Below, piece by piece: positions 42,795-51,095 of a stretch of DNA of 64,000 nt. This DNA is from Mesorhizobium kowhaii (GTDB lineage: Bacteria; Pseudomonadota; Alphaproteobacteria; Rhizobiales; Rhizobiaceae), in assembly GCF_003253745.1 (NCBI RefSeq), contig NZ_MZXV01000013.1:558001-622000 (forward strand), read 5' to 3'. The first letter of the stretch is position 1. The number at the start of each line of letters is the position of its first letter. Both the position numbers and the translations under genes were made by a program. Under the pieces are notes generated by a model, which was not told the origin of the DNA, did no database searches, and saw nothing but the letters and a program-made list of their open reading frames with translations.

Positions 42795-43862
42795 CTATCC
42801 GCCGTGCATGTCGATCAGTATGCGCAGTGCCTGATCCATTATCTCTTGCGGGCCGACCGTCGCGCGCAAACAGTCCGTGAGGCCGTAACCGCCCAGGCCG
42901 CGCACAATGATATCGGCGCCGCGCAAGGCTCTCTCGGCGGCCTCCGCGGCGGCTGCGTCGGAGAAGCGGATCAGCACGAAATTCGTCCGGCTTTCCGGTA
43001 CATCATATCCGTTAGCCCTCAGATCATGCGCGAACCGGTCGCGAATCCCGGCCGTGCGGGCCACCGTTTCGCGCATGTAAGTCTCGTCCTGCACTGCCGC
43101 GACCGCCATTGCGAGGCTTGCGGTGGTGACCTGGTTCGAGTTCTGCATCTTGCGCACTTGCGCCGCGACCGAAGGCGGAAACAACCCCCAGCCGACGCGC
43201 GCGCCAGCCAGGCCATAGGCTTTGGAAAGCGTGCGCAGCACGACGGTATCGCCACGTGCGACAAGCGCAAAGACAGGCCGTGGATCCTGGTCGTCAAACT
43301 CGCCATAGGCCTGGTCGATCACCAGCAGCACATCCCCGCGCAAGGCGGCGCGCAAGCGCACCAGTTCGGCGTTGCGGATGCGGGTGCCGGTCGGATTGCC
43401 GGGATTGCAGACGAAGACAACCCGCGTTGCCGGCGTGACAGCGGCGAGAATGCTGTCGACCGAAACGGCGAAATCCCGTTCCGCGGCCTTGACATAGACC
43501 GCATCGGCGCGCGCCGCGGCGGAGGCCACGAAATTATAGGCATAGGAGGTGCCCAGCACCTCGTCGCCCAGTTCCGCAAAGGCTGCGATGGTACAGCTGA
43601 TCAGGTTCATCGAACCGGCGCCGCACAAGATCAGATTGGGCTCGACACCATAGGCTTGCGCGATCGCCTCGCGCAGCGCCGTCCAGTCCGGGTCAGGATA
43701 GAGATGGCTGCGAGCAATCGCGTCCTGGCCGGCAGCGATCGCCCTGGGGCTGGGCGGAAAAGCGCTCTCGTTCTGGGCAAGGGTTGGCCGGTCGTAGCCG
43801 CCGAAATTTGCCAAGGCAAAGGCGGACATGGCCTCGACATGCGCGGCAGCTTTCAGAGGCAT
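42795..43862 (-). CDS. HisC-like class I/II PLP aminotransferase
   Basis: A 355-residue fold type I aminotransferase resembling histidinol-phosphate aminotransferase. The PLP site is in RTLSKAYGLAGARVGW (Schiff-base lysine), with NPGNPTGTR and LLVIDQAYGEF holding the asparagine, aspartate and tyrosine that contact the cofactor. C-terminal ESRTNFVLIRF is typical. No other histidine genes are nearby and its partner is a PuuE-like gene, so it more likely deaminates an amino acid or amine in a catabolic route. The ribosome site is weak. Confidence 0.87.
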   Translation of the reverse strand: MPLKAAAHVEAMSAFALANFGGYDRPTLAQNESAFPPSPRAIAAGQDAIARSHLYPDPDWTALREAIAQAYGVEPNLILCGAGSMNLISCTIAAFAELGDEVLGTSYAYNFVASAAARADAVYVKAAERDFAVSVDSILAAVTPATRVVFVCNPGNPTGTRIRNAELVRLRAALRGDVLLVIDQAYGEFDDQDPRPVFALVARGDTVVLRTLSKAYGLAGARVGWGLFPPSVAAQVRKMQNSNQVTTASLAMAVAAVQDETYMRETVARTAGIRDRFAHDLRANGYDVPESRTNFVLIRFSDAAAAEAAERALRGADIIVRGLGGYGLTDCLRATVGPQEIMDQALRILIDMHGG

Positions 43863-44515
43863 GGTTGGTCCATGGGAATTTTGCTATCGGCCATCTCGCG
43901 AACTGCCCCTGCCGGACCGGCTCATGGGCAAGCTACAATCCGCCGGCGCGTTCACAAGCAAAAACTAGCCGCGCAATGGCTCCGAAATTCTGGCCCTTGT
44001 GGGACAAGGCGTGGTTCGCATGAAAATAGAAAAGGGACGATGGCATTTTTGACTGAGTGTTATTGCTGCGTGGTTGTCCCGACCGCCACGGGGCCGTCAC
44101 GGGTCGCGAGACCGTGCGGAACAATGCGGGAAAATTGATGATTCAGGCCCCGAAAAAGCCAATTGAATCAACACTCATGGCAACGCTTCACGCGAATAGA
44201 GAGTTCGGCTTGGTCGATGTCGTCATGGCCGAGGACGTCCGGTGGGTGCCTCCGCTTCGGCGAGGTAGAGGAGGGAATCGTTTTTCACGCCCGGCGGGGA
44301 GCAAATGACTGACATCACTTTGAAAGTGTTTGCAAATGCCGACGATGTACATCTCGTCATGGTCCCATGAGAACGACATCCCCAGGATGTCTGGGATTTG
44401 CCATCCAAAGATAGATTCCTTCCTGCGGCTTCCGGCTCTTGTCGAAGCATCACCGCGCGATAATTTCCTCAAAGGCGTGGGCGCGCTTCGCCCTCTCTTT
44501 CGACAGGAGCCTGCC
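43863..44515. other. 653-bp gap with no convincing gene
   Basis: The region separates the divergent HisC-like and hypothetical genes. Short frames here lack ribosome sites and family resemblance. Some small symmetrical sequences are present (CACTTT-G-AAAGTG near 44317, GATGTACATC near 44343, and an interrupted ATCCC/GGGAT repeat near 44380), possibly operators for the downstream gene. I cannot assign any of them. Confidence 0.5.
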
Positions 44516-44947
44516 ATGAAACATCAGACAATCGATCAACTGCATGCGGTCGCCAAGATCGAAACTTCGGCGGCGTATTCGGCAATGACACGCAACCAGC
44601 GCCTCGAACGCTGGGCTGAACTTCTGGAGCAACATCCCGAGCGATGCCTTGCCGCGTTTACAGGTACCGAATATTTGCACCTGGAGGAACGTGCCAGCCT
44701 GCGTGGGGACGGATCAGCACTTGCCGTTGCCTTCGACGACCCGGTGTTGCGCGCATCGGGCCTGAAAGATGACACGTATGGCGAGGCCAGGCGTTTCTTC
44801 AAACTGAGCGACTGGCAACTGCACGAAATCGTCTGCGATTGTCATGTCGGCGCCACCATGAAAGCGCATTGGGCCGCCGCGCGAGTTCGCAAGACACTTG
44901 GAGGAAATGGATTCCTTACATGGTTGAAGCAAAGAATCATGTACTGA
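44516..44947 (+). CDS. Hypothetical protein
   Basis: A 143-residue soluble protein that I do not recognise. The ATG at 44516 has CAGGAG six bases upstream. The N-terminal half is helical and charged (MTRNQRLERWAELLEQHPER), the middle has ARRFFKLSDWQLHEIVCDCH with a CDCH cluster that might bind a metal, and the C-terminus is basic (WLKQRIMY). No signal peptide or membrane segment. It is 231 bases upstream of gspD on the same strand but there is no evidence that it belongs to the secretion system. Confidence 0.65.
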   Translation: MKHQTIDQLHAVAKIETSAAYSAMTRNQRLERWAELLEQHPERCLAAFTGTEYLHLEERASLRGDGSALAVAFDDPVLRASGLKDDTYGEARRFFKLSDWQLHEIVCDCHVGATMKAHWAAARVRKTLGGNGFLTWLKQRIMY

Positions 44948-45178
44948 GTTAGCCGGCTTGAGGTGAGGATCGTCGCGTGTCCAGGACCGCGATACGATCC
45001 CACCTGACCGCGGTTTGGATCAAGCTGAAGACGGCATGATAAAAAAGATCATGCAGAAGTTCGCGCGGCTGTCGTTTTATGCGCTGCTCTACCCTGTGGA
45101 TAGACCCCAAATACGCCCATCATTCCAAACATCCGCTTGCAAGAAGCCCTAGACTGGGAATCTAGGGGAATCGGGTGG

Positions 45179-47302
45179 ATGTCGAGCAAGCCGAGTGGTC
45201 GCGTCGTGTTGTGCACGCTGCTGGCGATTGCCGGCTGCACCTCCGCGCCGGGCAAGGACTTCTTCACCGAAACCATCGACAGCCTGCACGCCAGGAACTC
45301 GCCCTTGCGGGCGGGATACACCGGGCCTGGCGCCGTCACGTCGGCCGCCGGCCAGGCGCAGCGCTTTAACGGCGCGCAATACCAGGGCTCGGGTCAGTTC
45401 GTCTCCTCCGGCGCCCCCGTCACCAAGGTGACGACAGATGGCTCGGGCCAGTTCGAGCTCAATCTGGTCAACGCGCCGATTGCCGAGGCGGCCAAGGCCG
45501 TGCTTGGCGATGCGCTTCACCTCAACTACATCGTCGACCCGCGCGTGCAAGGCACGGTGACGCTGCAGACCTCGCAACCGGTGTCGAAGGATGCGCTGGT
45601 CGACATCCTGCAATCGGCGCTTGCGGTGAATGGTGCCGGCATCACCAACCGAGCCGGTACCTACCAGGTCGTGCCGCTTTCCGAAATCATGTCCAGCACA
45701 CCGCCGGTCAGCGTGCCGTCGACGTCACCGTCCGGCCCCGGCGTCAAGGTGCAGGTGCTGCAACTGCAATTCATCGCCGCCGACGAGATGAAGACCATTC
45801 TCGAACCGATCACCCGCCAGGGCTCGGTGCTGCGGGTCGATTCCACCCGCAACCTGATCACCGTCGCCGGCAATGACAGCGACCTCAATGCCATTCGCGA
45901 AGCGGTTTCGGTGTTCGACGTCGACTGGATGCGCGGCATGTCGGTGGCGCTGCATCCGCTGAAGACCTCCAAACCGGAAGCGGTTGCCGCCGAACTCGAT
46001 TCGATCTTCGGCACCAAGGACGGGCCGGGCGCCAAACTTATCCAGTTCATCCCCAACGACAGGCTGAATTCGGTGCTGGTGATCACTTCGCGCCCGGCCT
46101 ATCTCGCCCGTGCGGCGACCTGGATCAACAAGCTCGACAGACTGGCCGAGACCAATGAAAGCCAGCTTTTCGTCTACCAGATCCAGAACCGCCCGGCCAA
46201 GGAACTGGCCGCGGTGCTGAGCTCCGTTCTCGGCACCACCGTCAAGACCGAAGGCGACTCGGGCGGCTCGAACGTGTCGCCCGACCAGACCCCGATCGCC
46301 ATGCAATCGGATGGCGTCACGCCGGTGCCATTGACCGGGCCGTCGCCTTCGCTGCCCCCGCAGGACGGACAGCCGCCCGCCCACGCCACGGTCGTCGCCG
46401 ATATCGAAAACAATGCGTTGCTGATCCAGACCACGGCGCGCGACTACGAACGCATCGAACAGATCCTGGCCAAGGTCGACGTTCTGCCTACGCAAGTCAT
46501 GCTGGAAGCCGTCATCGCCGAAGTCACGCTCAACGACGAGCTGAAATACGGCCTGCGCTGGTTCTTCGAGAATGGCGGCATGAAGATCTCGCTGTCCGAC
46601 GTGGCAAAGGGAGCCGCCGCGGCAGCACTGCCCGGCTTCAACTGGAGCTACGCAACCGACAACATCCAGGTGACGCTGAACGCCTTGTCCAGCATCACCG
46701 ACGTCAATGTCATCTCGGCGCCAACCATCATGGCCCTGAACAACCAGAAGGCGATATTGCAGGTCGGCGACCAGGTGCCGATCGCCACAAGGCAAGTGGT
46801 GGACCAGACCCTCGGCAGCTCGCCGGTCGTCTCGGTCGAGATGAAGGACACCGGCGTCATCCTGACGGTGACGCCACGCATCAACAATGCCGGCAGGGTC
46901 ATGCTCGACATCGAGCAGGAGGTCAGCAATGTGACCAAGACGACCAGCTCCGGCATCGATTCACCGACCATCCAGCAGCGCAAGATCCAGACACGCGTTC
47001 TGGTCAATGACGGCGAGAGCCTGGCGCTGGGCGGCCTCATCCAGTCGCGCAACAATGTCGACCGCACCCAAGTGCCTATCCTCGGCGATATCCCGATTAT
47101 CGGCAACGCGTTCAAGCAGAAGACGGACAGTATCGGACGCACCGAACTGATCATCTTCATCCGGCCGCATGTTGTCCGTGACATCAACGAAGCCCGCGAA
47201 GTGACTGACGAATTCCGCGGCAAGATCAGCCTGCAGACGCCGATCCAGAAGCGGCGCGGCGGCACCAAGCTGCAACAGGATCTGAAGAGGCTGGCGTATT
47301 GA
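45179..47302 (+). CDS. gspD: Type II secretion secretin GspD
   Basis: A 707-residue outer-membrane secretin. The N-terminus has a lipoprotein-type signal with lipobox LAIAGC (Cys20), then N0-N3 periplasmic domains (FELNLVNAPIAEAAKAVLGD; VQVLQLQFIAADEMKTILEP) and the C-terminal secretin barrel (VGDQVPIATRQ; KDTGVILTVTPRIN; LALGGLIQSRNN; RTELIIFIRPHVV). A proline-rich insert interrupts the N3 region. Starts at the ATG at 45179 behind GGGGAA; the TTG at 45137 is rejected. First of three plus-strand secretion genes. A self-lipidated secretin could explain why no pilotin gene is present. Confidence 0.92.
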   Translation: MSSKPSGRVVLCTLLAIAGCTSAPGKDFFTETIDSLHARNSPLRAGYTGPGAVTSAAGQAQRFNGAQYQGSGQFVSSGAPVTKVTTDGSGQFELNLVNAPIAEAAKAVLGDALHLNYIVDPRVQGTVTLQTSQPVSKDALVDILQSALAVNGAGITNRAGTYQVVPLSEIMSSTPPVSVPSTSPSGPGVKVQVLQLQFIAADEMKTILEPITRQGSVLRVDSTRNLITVAGNDSDLNAIREAVSVFDVDWMRGMSVALHPLKTSKPEAVAAELDSIFGTKDGPGAKLIQFIPNDRLNSVLVITSRPAYLARAATWINKLDRLAETNESQLFVYQIQNRPAKELAAVLSSVLGTTVKTEGDSGGSNVSPDQTPIAMQSDGVTPVPLTGPSPSLPPQDGQPPAHATVVADIENNALLIQTTARDYERIEQILAKVDVLPTQVMLEAVIAEVTLNDELKYGLRWFFENGGMKISLSDVAKGAAAAALPGFNWSYATDNIQVTLNALSSITDVNVISAPTIMALNNQKAILQVGDQVPIATRQVVDQTLGSSPVVSVEMKDTGVILTVTPRINNAGRVMLDIEQEVSNVTKTTSSGIDSPTIQQRKIQTRVLVNDGESLALGGLIQSRNNVDRTQVPILGDIPIIGNAFKQKTDSIGRTELIIFIRPHVVRDINEAREVTDEFRGKISLQTPIQKRRGGTKLQQDLKRLAY

Positions 47303-47799
47303 CGATGGCTGCGTACCCATCTCTCGTGCTGGCTGCCACGGTCGCCCTGGCGGCGGTTCTCGCCGCGATCTCGATCGCCGATTTCCGCAGGCAGATCATC
47401 CCGGACGGGCTCAACCTGGCTCTGGCCACCATCGGCCTTGGCTATCAGATGGCGACGGAGGCGGACGGCCTGCTGCTGCGGCTCCTGTTTGCTGCCGCGA
47501 CTTTTGCCGCTGCCTGGCTGATCCGGCGCGGTCATTTCCTGATGACCGGCAGGATTGGTCTCGGCCTCGGCGACGTCAAGATGCTGGCCGCCGCGGCATG
47601 CTGGATCAGCCCGCTGCTGCTGCCGGTGCTGCTGTTCATCGCCAGCGCCAGCGCTCTGCTGTTCGTCGGTGGGCAAGTGCTTGCGACAGGGCCGGCAGCA
47701 GCGCGGGCCCGTGTTGCCTTCGGCCCGTTTATCGCCATCGGCCTCGGCTGCAGTTGGGCGCTGGAGCAATTTGCAGGTTTGAACATGGGACTGCTCTGA
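47299..47799 (+). CDS. gspO: Type IV prepilin peptidase, short (CpaA/TadV-like) form
   Basis: A 166-residue membrane protein with about five to six hydrophobic segments. The two aspartates of A24 prepilin peptidases are in SIADFRRQIIPD and GLGLGDVKML. It lacks the N-terminal cytoplasmic methylase domain of full GspO/PilD, so it probably cleaves but may not methylate pseudopilins. It starts with TTG at 47299 overlapping the gspD stop, with AAGAGG nine bases before; an ATG at 47305 is an alternative. It should process GspG, H, I, J and K of this locus. Confidence 0.88.
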   Translation: MTMAAYPSLVLAATVALAAVLAAISIADFRRQIIPDGLNLALATIGLGYQMATEADGLLLRLLFAAATFAAAWLIRRGHFLMTGRIGLGLGDVKMLAAAACWISPLLLPVLLFIASASALLFVGGQVLATGPAAARARVAFGPFIAIGLGCSWALEQFAGLNMGLL

Positions 47800-48275
47800 T
47801 GATCACTCTGCGCTTTATCAAACCTTTGGAAAAACCCGGCCGCACCAGAAAATCTGTCGGTGAAAGCGACGATCGCGAGAGCGGCTTCACCCTGGTCGAG
47901 CTTCTGGTCGTGCTCGCCATCATCGCTTTGATCGCGACGCTGGCCGCGCCACAGGTTCTGCGCTATCTCGGCGCGGCCAGGACCAACGCCGCCAAGGCGC
48001 AAATTCGCAACATCGAAAGCGCGCTCGAACTCTACTATGTCGACAACGCGAAATACCCGACCGCCGAAGAGGGGCTCTCGGCCTTGGTCACGGCGCCCGC
48101 CGGCGAAGCGCGTTGGAACGGGCCCTATCTCAAGGGAACTACCGGCCTGAAGGATCCGTGGGGGAAGCCTTATTTCTACGAGGTGAAGGCCGATGCGAGC
48201 GGCGTGATCATCCGCACCTTCGGAAAAGACGGCAAGCCGGACGGAACCGGCGAAGACCAGGACGTCTCCAACTGA
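47799..48275 (+). CDS. gspG: Type II secretion major pseudopilin GspG
   Basis: A 158-residue pseudopilin. The cleavage and assembly motif is SGFTLVELLVVLAII, with glycine at -1 and glutamate at +5, after a 29-residue leader that is long for the family. The GspG signature follows: KAQIRNIESALELYYVDNAKYPT, GPYLKG and LKDPWGKPYFYE, which hold the calcium-binding C-terminal loop. Its ATG overlaps the gspO stop as TGATG. It lies in the plus arm, away from the minor pseudopilins in the minus arm. Confidence 0.92.
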   Translation: MITLRFIKPLEKPGRTRKSVGESDDRESGFTLVELLVVLAIIALIATLAAPQVLRYLGAARTNAAKAQIRNIESALELYYVDNAKYPTAEEGLSALVTAPAGEARWNGPYLKGTTGLKDPWGKPYFYEVKADASGVIIRTFGKDGKPDGTGEDQDVSN

Positions 48276-48284
48276 CGGAACCAG

Positions 48285-48310
48285 GACTTCATTCCGACAG
48301 GAACGAGGTC
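48285..48310. terminator. Bidirectional hairpin between converging gspG and gspJ
   Basis: GACTTCATTCC and GGAACGAGGTC pair at 10 of 11 positions (one G-T pair, one mismatch) around GACA, filling most of the 36-bp gap between the two stop codons. Its symmetry and position fit a shared terminator, though T runs are short. Confidence 0.5.
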
Positions 48311-48311
48311 T

Positions 48312-49043
48312 TCATTTCGTGCGCGGCACCTGGGCATTTGCCAGGTCGAGGCGTGCAAAACCTGTCGCCGAATAGGCAGCACCATCCCGCAGAACGGAGA
48401 GGGTGAACCGCACGGCGGCGGGCAGGCGCCGCGGCGCTTTCCAGCTTGGTGACCACGATGAGGGTGCCGCCGCACTGTCGAGATATTCGAATCTCATGGC
48501 GCTTACACCGCCGATCAGCCGCACCGGTTCGCTCGGCGTCGACGCGCCGGGTTCGCTGCCGCGTCGTGTTCTCTGGACAATGGCCAGCGCGCCTCCGGCC
48601 TGGCCACCATCGCCAAGCGAAACAGCAATTTCGCGCAGTGCGGAGGATTTGAAGCCGATCGCCTGAACGGCGTTGAATTCAATCCGGGCACTGTCGCCGT
48701 TGAGATAAAGCACCATGTCCGGCGACGATCTGGACAAGGGCAACGGCTCGGCGTGGCTGATTGCCGTTTCCAGAAACCGCGATACGGCATCGATCTCCAT
48801 CTGGAATTCGGTTGCCTTTTCGATGCGCATCATCGTTCGGGCCTGGCTCAAGAAGACCATCATCAGCGATGTGATCACGCCGATCAGGGCCAGCCCGACT
48901 AGCACGTCGATGAGCGCAAATCCCTCCACCGATGCTAATGGTCCCGGCGGCGATCTGGCGTCTGGCAGAGAGGCGCCTGGACGACGTTCCTGTCGGCAGA
49001 CGGCGCGGACCTTGGAACGAGCGCGGAAGAGCAGACCGCTCAT
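48312..49043 (-). CDS. gspJ: Type II secretion minor pseudopilin GspJ
   Basis: A 243-residue minor pseudopilin. The prepilin motif is EGFALIDVLVGLALIG, with aspartate instead of glutamate at +5 and a long leader of about 41 residues. The hydrophobic helix is followed by the GspJ-type FLETAISHAEPL and a C-terminal beta domain. GspJ joins GspI and GspK at the pseudopilus tip. It is last in the minus-strand arm, with ATGA overlap to gspI. Confidence 0.82.
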   Translation of the reverse strand: MSGLLFRARSKVRAVCRQERRPGASLPDARSPPGPLASVEGFALIDVLVGLALIGVITSLMMVFLSQARTMMRIEKATEFQMEIDAVSRFLETAISHAEPLPLSRSSPDMVLYLNGDSARIEFNAVQAIGFKSSALREIAVSLGDGGQAGGALAIVQRTRRGSEPGASTPSEPVRLIGGVSAMRFEYLDSAAAPSSWSPSWKAPRRLPAAVRFTLSVLRDGAAYSATGFARLDLANAQVPRTK

Positions 49044-49411
49044 GGGGCAGCCGCGTCCTGCGCGGGCACGAAGGTCAAAAACGGCCCGCCTGGAAACGCT
49101 CCACCGCTCTTCTCGATGAGAACAGCGGTCACCTTCGCCTTCGACACGTCTATCGTGCGGGTCTTCAGGGTCCAGCCGGGTTGCGTCGTGGTTTGCGCCA
49201 TGGGTTGGACTTGGGCTTCGTAGTCGGCCAGCATCACGCGCACGGTCCTGGCGGCTTCGACCTGGCGCTTGGCCGCGGCGATGCTGCGGCTCGCCAGCAC
49301 TATCGACTGGCTGGCGATGCCCAGCACAAGCGCCAGGATGGTCATGGCGACGATCATCTCGAGGATCGAGAATCCGTCTTCGGAGGAGGGCTGCGACGAT
49401 GGCTCGGTCAT
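49040..49411 (-). CDS. gspI: Type II secretion minor pseudopilin GspI
   Basis: A 123-residue pseudopilin with cleavage motif DGFSILEMIVAMTILAL (glutamate at +5) and the short globular domain expected for GspI. Start ATG at 49411 overlaps the gspH stop as ATGA; the five-residue longer frame is rejected. It forms the tip complex with GspJ and GspK. Confidence 0.82.
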   Translation of the reverse strand: MTEPSSQPSSEDGFSILEMIVAMTILALVLGIASQSIVLASRSIAAAKRQVEAARTVRVMLADYEAQVQPMAQTTTQPGWTLKTRTIDVSKAKVTAVLIEKSGGAFPGGPFLTFVPAQDAAAP

Positions 49412-49881
49412 GGCAGCGCGCGCCACGTTGGAAGCCCGGTCAGCCAGTTGACCGCGATGCGCGTGGTCCGTCCCTTTTGCTGCAGGGAAATGTCCATACC
49501 GGAAGCGCTGCCATCGGGAAGGAAGGTCAGGACGGTCTGCCGACCAGCGACGACGGTCTCCTGGCCGGTGATTACGGTCATTTTGACATCGTCCGGCAGA
49601 GCGACACTATCTCGCTCGCCAAAACGGATGACGCGACTGCCGAGATCGACAACGACCTGCTTCGGGCTGGCGGTGGCGATTGCCGATGTGCGCGACAGGC
49701 GCAGCCGCATGGTGATCTCGCCGGCCAGCGTCTCCAGGTTCTTGGTACGATAATTGCTGACGAGCCCCGGTGCGGCGATGGCCGCGACAAGGGCCATGAT
49801 CGCCAGCACGACCAGCATTTCGACCAGGGTAAATCCGGCCGTTGCGTCTGCCGGTGCGCCGGCTCTCGGCGCGGCGGTCAT
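49408..49881 (-). CDS. gspH: Type II secretion minor pseudopilin GspH
   Basis: A 157-residue pseudopilin with cleavage motif AGFTLVEMLVVLAIMALV after a 16-residue leader. The body has the GspH/FimT pattern with RLRLSRTSAIATASPKQVVVDLG. The ATG at 49881 overlaps the gspF stop as ATGA. The 609-codon frame that includes it runs out of phase through gspF and is a shadow there. Confidence 0.84.
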   Translation of the reverse strand: MTAAPRAGAPADATAGFTLVEMLVVLAIMALVAAIAAPGLVSNYRTKNLETLAGEITMRLRLSRTSAIATASPKQVVVDLGSRVIRFGERDSVALPDDVKMTVITGQETVVAGRQTVLTFLPDGSASGMDISLQQKGRTTRIAVNWLTGLPTWRALP

Positions 49882-51095
49882 TGCAGCGCCAGATCGTTGA
49901 TGCTGAGGATCGTGGTCATCACCGAAATGACCAGGCTGCCAACGAGAAAACCGAGCGAAATCGTCAGCGCCGGCGTCAACAGCTTCAGCACCGTATCGAT
50001 CCGTCGCGACAGCGTCAGCTGAAGCATTTTCGCGGCGCGATCGAGCACCACCGGAAGGGCATTCGCCTCTTCGCCGAGCGCGACCAGCGACATCGTCGCG
50101 TTGTCGAAAATCCCCGCCTTGACGATCGCGCCATGCAGGCGGGCGCCATTTGCGACGGTTTCTTCGATCGTGGCAAAGCTTGCCGCGAGTGAACTCTGTC
50201 TGGAAACGTTGGCGGCCAGGCCAAGCGCCTCGGTCATCGCCACGCCATTGCCGAGCAGCAGCGCAAGCGTTTCCAGGTAGCGCGCGATCACGGCATCCCT
50301 GACCAGCGGGCCGATCAAAGGGATATTCAACAGCCAATGCGAAAACTGTTTTCTGGCACCGGCGGACCGGGACAGGAAAAGATAGGAAAGCAGGCCCAGG
50401 ACCGCCGCCAGCGGGAACACGAACGGATAGTCCCTGAACACCGTGCCGAGCGCCGAAAGCATGGTCATGGTGAACGGCTTGGGAGCGGATGAGCCTTCGA
50501 AGATCGGTTCCAGCGCCGGCACCAGAACCGTCGCCAGAATGACCAGCGCGCCGCTCATGACCATGAGCAGGAAAGCCGGATAGGCCAGGGCCTCGACGAT
50601 TGCCGCACGGCGCTTGGCCGTTGCCTCGAACGTATCCGCCAGCCGCTGGCATATATAGGCCATCTTGCCGCTGCGCTCTCCGCTGGCGAGCAAGGCGGCA
50701 ACGTCGGAGGTGATGCCCGGCAGGCCGGCAAACGCTTCGGCGATCGGCCGGCCGCCCGTCGTGAGATCGAGCACCGATTGCAGCTGTTGGCGCCGCTGGT
50801 GGTTGGCCTGGCCCGAGATAACCGCGTTCAAGGCACGGTCGACCGTGAAACCGGCGTTCAAAAGCACCGAAAGCTCGGAAAACAGCCGGCTGAGATCGAC
50901 CCTGCGGGTAAACGTCAGCGCGCTGCGTCCCGGCAGGCGAAGCGTCTGCCTTTCGCCGTTCACCGGGGCAAGATGATAGGAACGGCGGCCCTGCTGCGCC
51001 AGTTTGCGGGCGGCATCCTGCTTGGTCGACGCATCGAGAACGCCGGTCTCGGTGCTGCCGTCGACGAGATAGGCGCGATAGGCATAGGCCGGCAT
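49878..51095 (-). CDS. gspF: Type II secretion inner-membrane platform protein GspF
   Basis: A 405-residue polytopic protein with two GspF domains. The first has DLSRLFSELSVLLNAGFTVDRALN and the second has LALLLGNGVAMTEALGLAAN. Three hydrophobic segments lie near residues 168-190, 215-240 and 375-400. It anchors the GspE ATPase to the pseudopilus assembly platform. Its ATG overlaps the gspE stop as TGATG. Confidence 0.92.
   Translation of the reverse strand: MPAYAYRAYLVDGSTETGVLDASTKQDAARKLAQQGRRSYHLAPVNGERQTLRLPGRSALTFTRRVDLSRLFSELSVLLNAGFTVDRALNAVISGQANHQRRQQLQSVLDLTTGGRPIAEAFAGLPGITSDVAALLASGERSGKMAYICQRLADTFEATAKRRAAIVEALAYPAFLLMVMSGALVILATVLVPALEPIFEGSSAPKPFTMTMLSALGTVFRDYPFVFPLAAVLGLLSYLFLSRSAGARKQFSHWLLNIPLIGPLVRDAVIARYLETLALLLGNGVAMTEALGLAANVSRQSSLAASFATIEETVANGARLHGAIVKAGIFDNATMSLVALGEEANALPVVLDRAAKMLQLTLSRRIDTVLKLLTPALTISLGFLVGSLVISVMTTILSINDLALQ

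Noticed and set aside
42780..44138. 452-codon plus-strand frame
   Set aside because: Mostly antisense to the HisC-like gene; the part beyond 43862 has no family resemblance or ribosome site.
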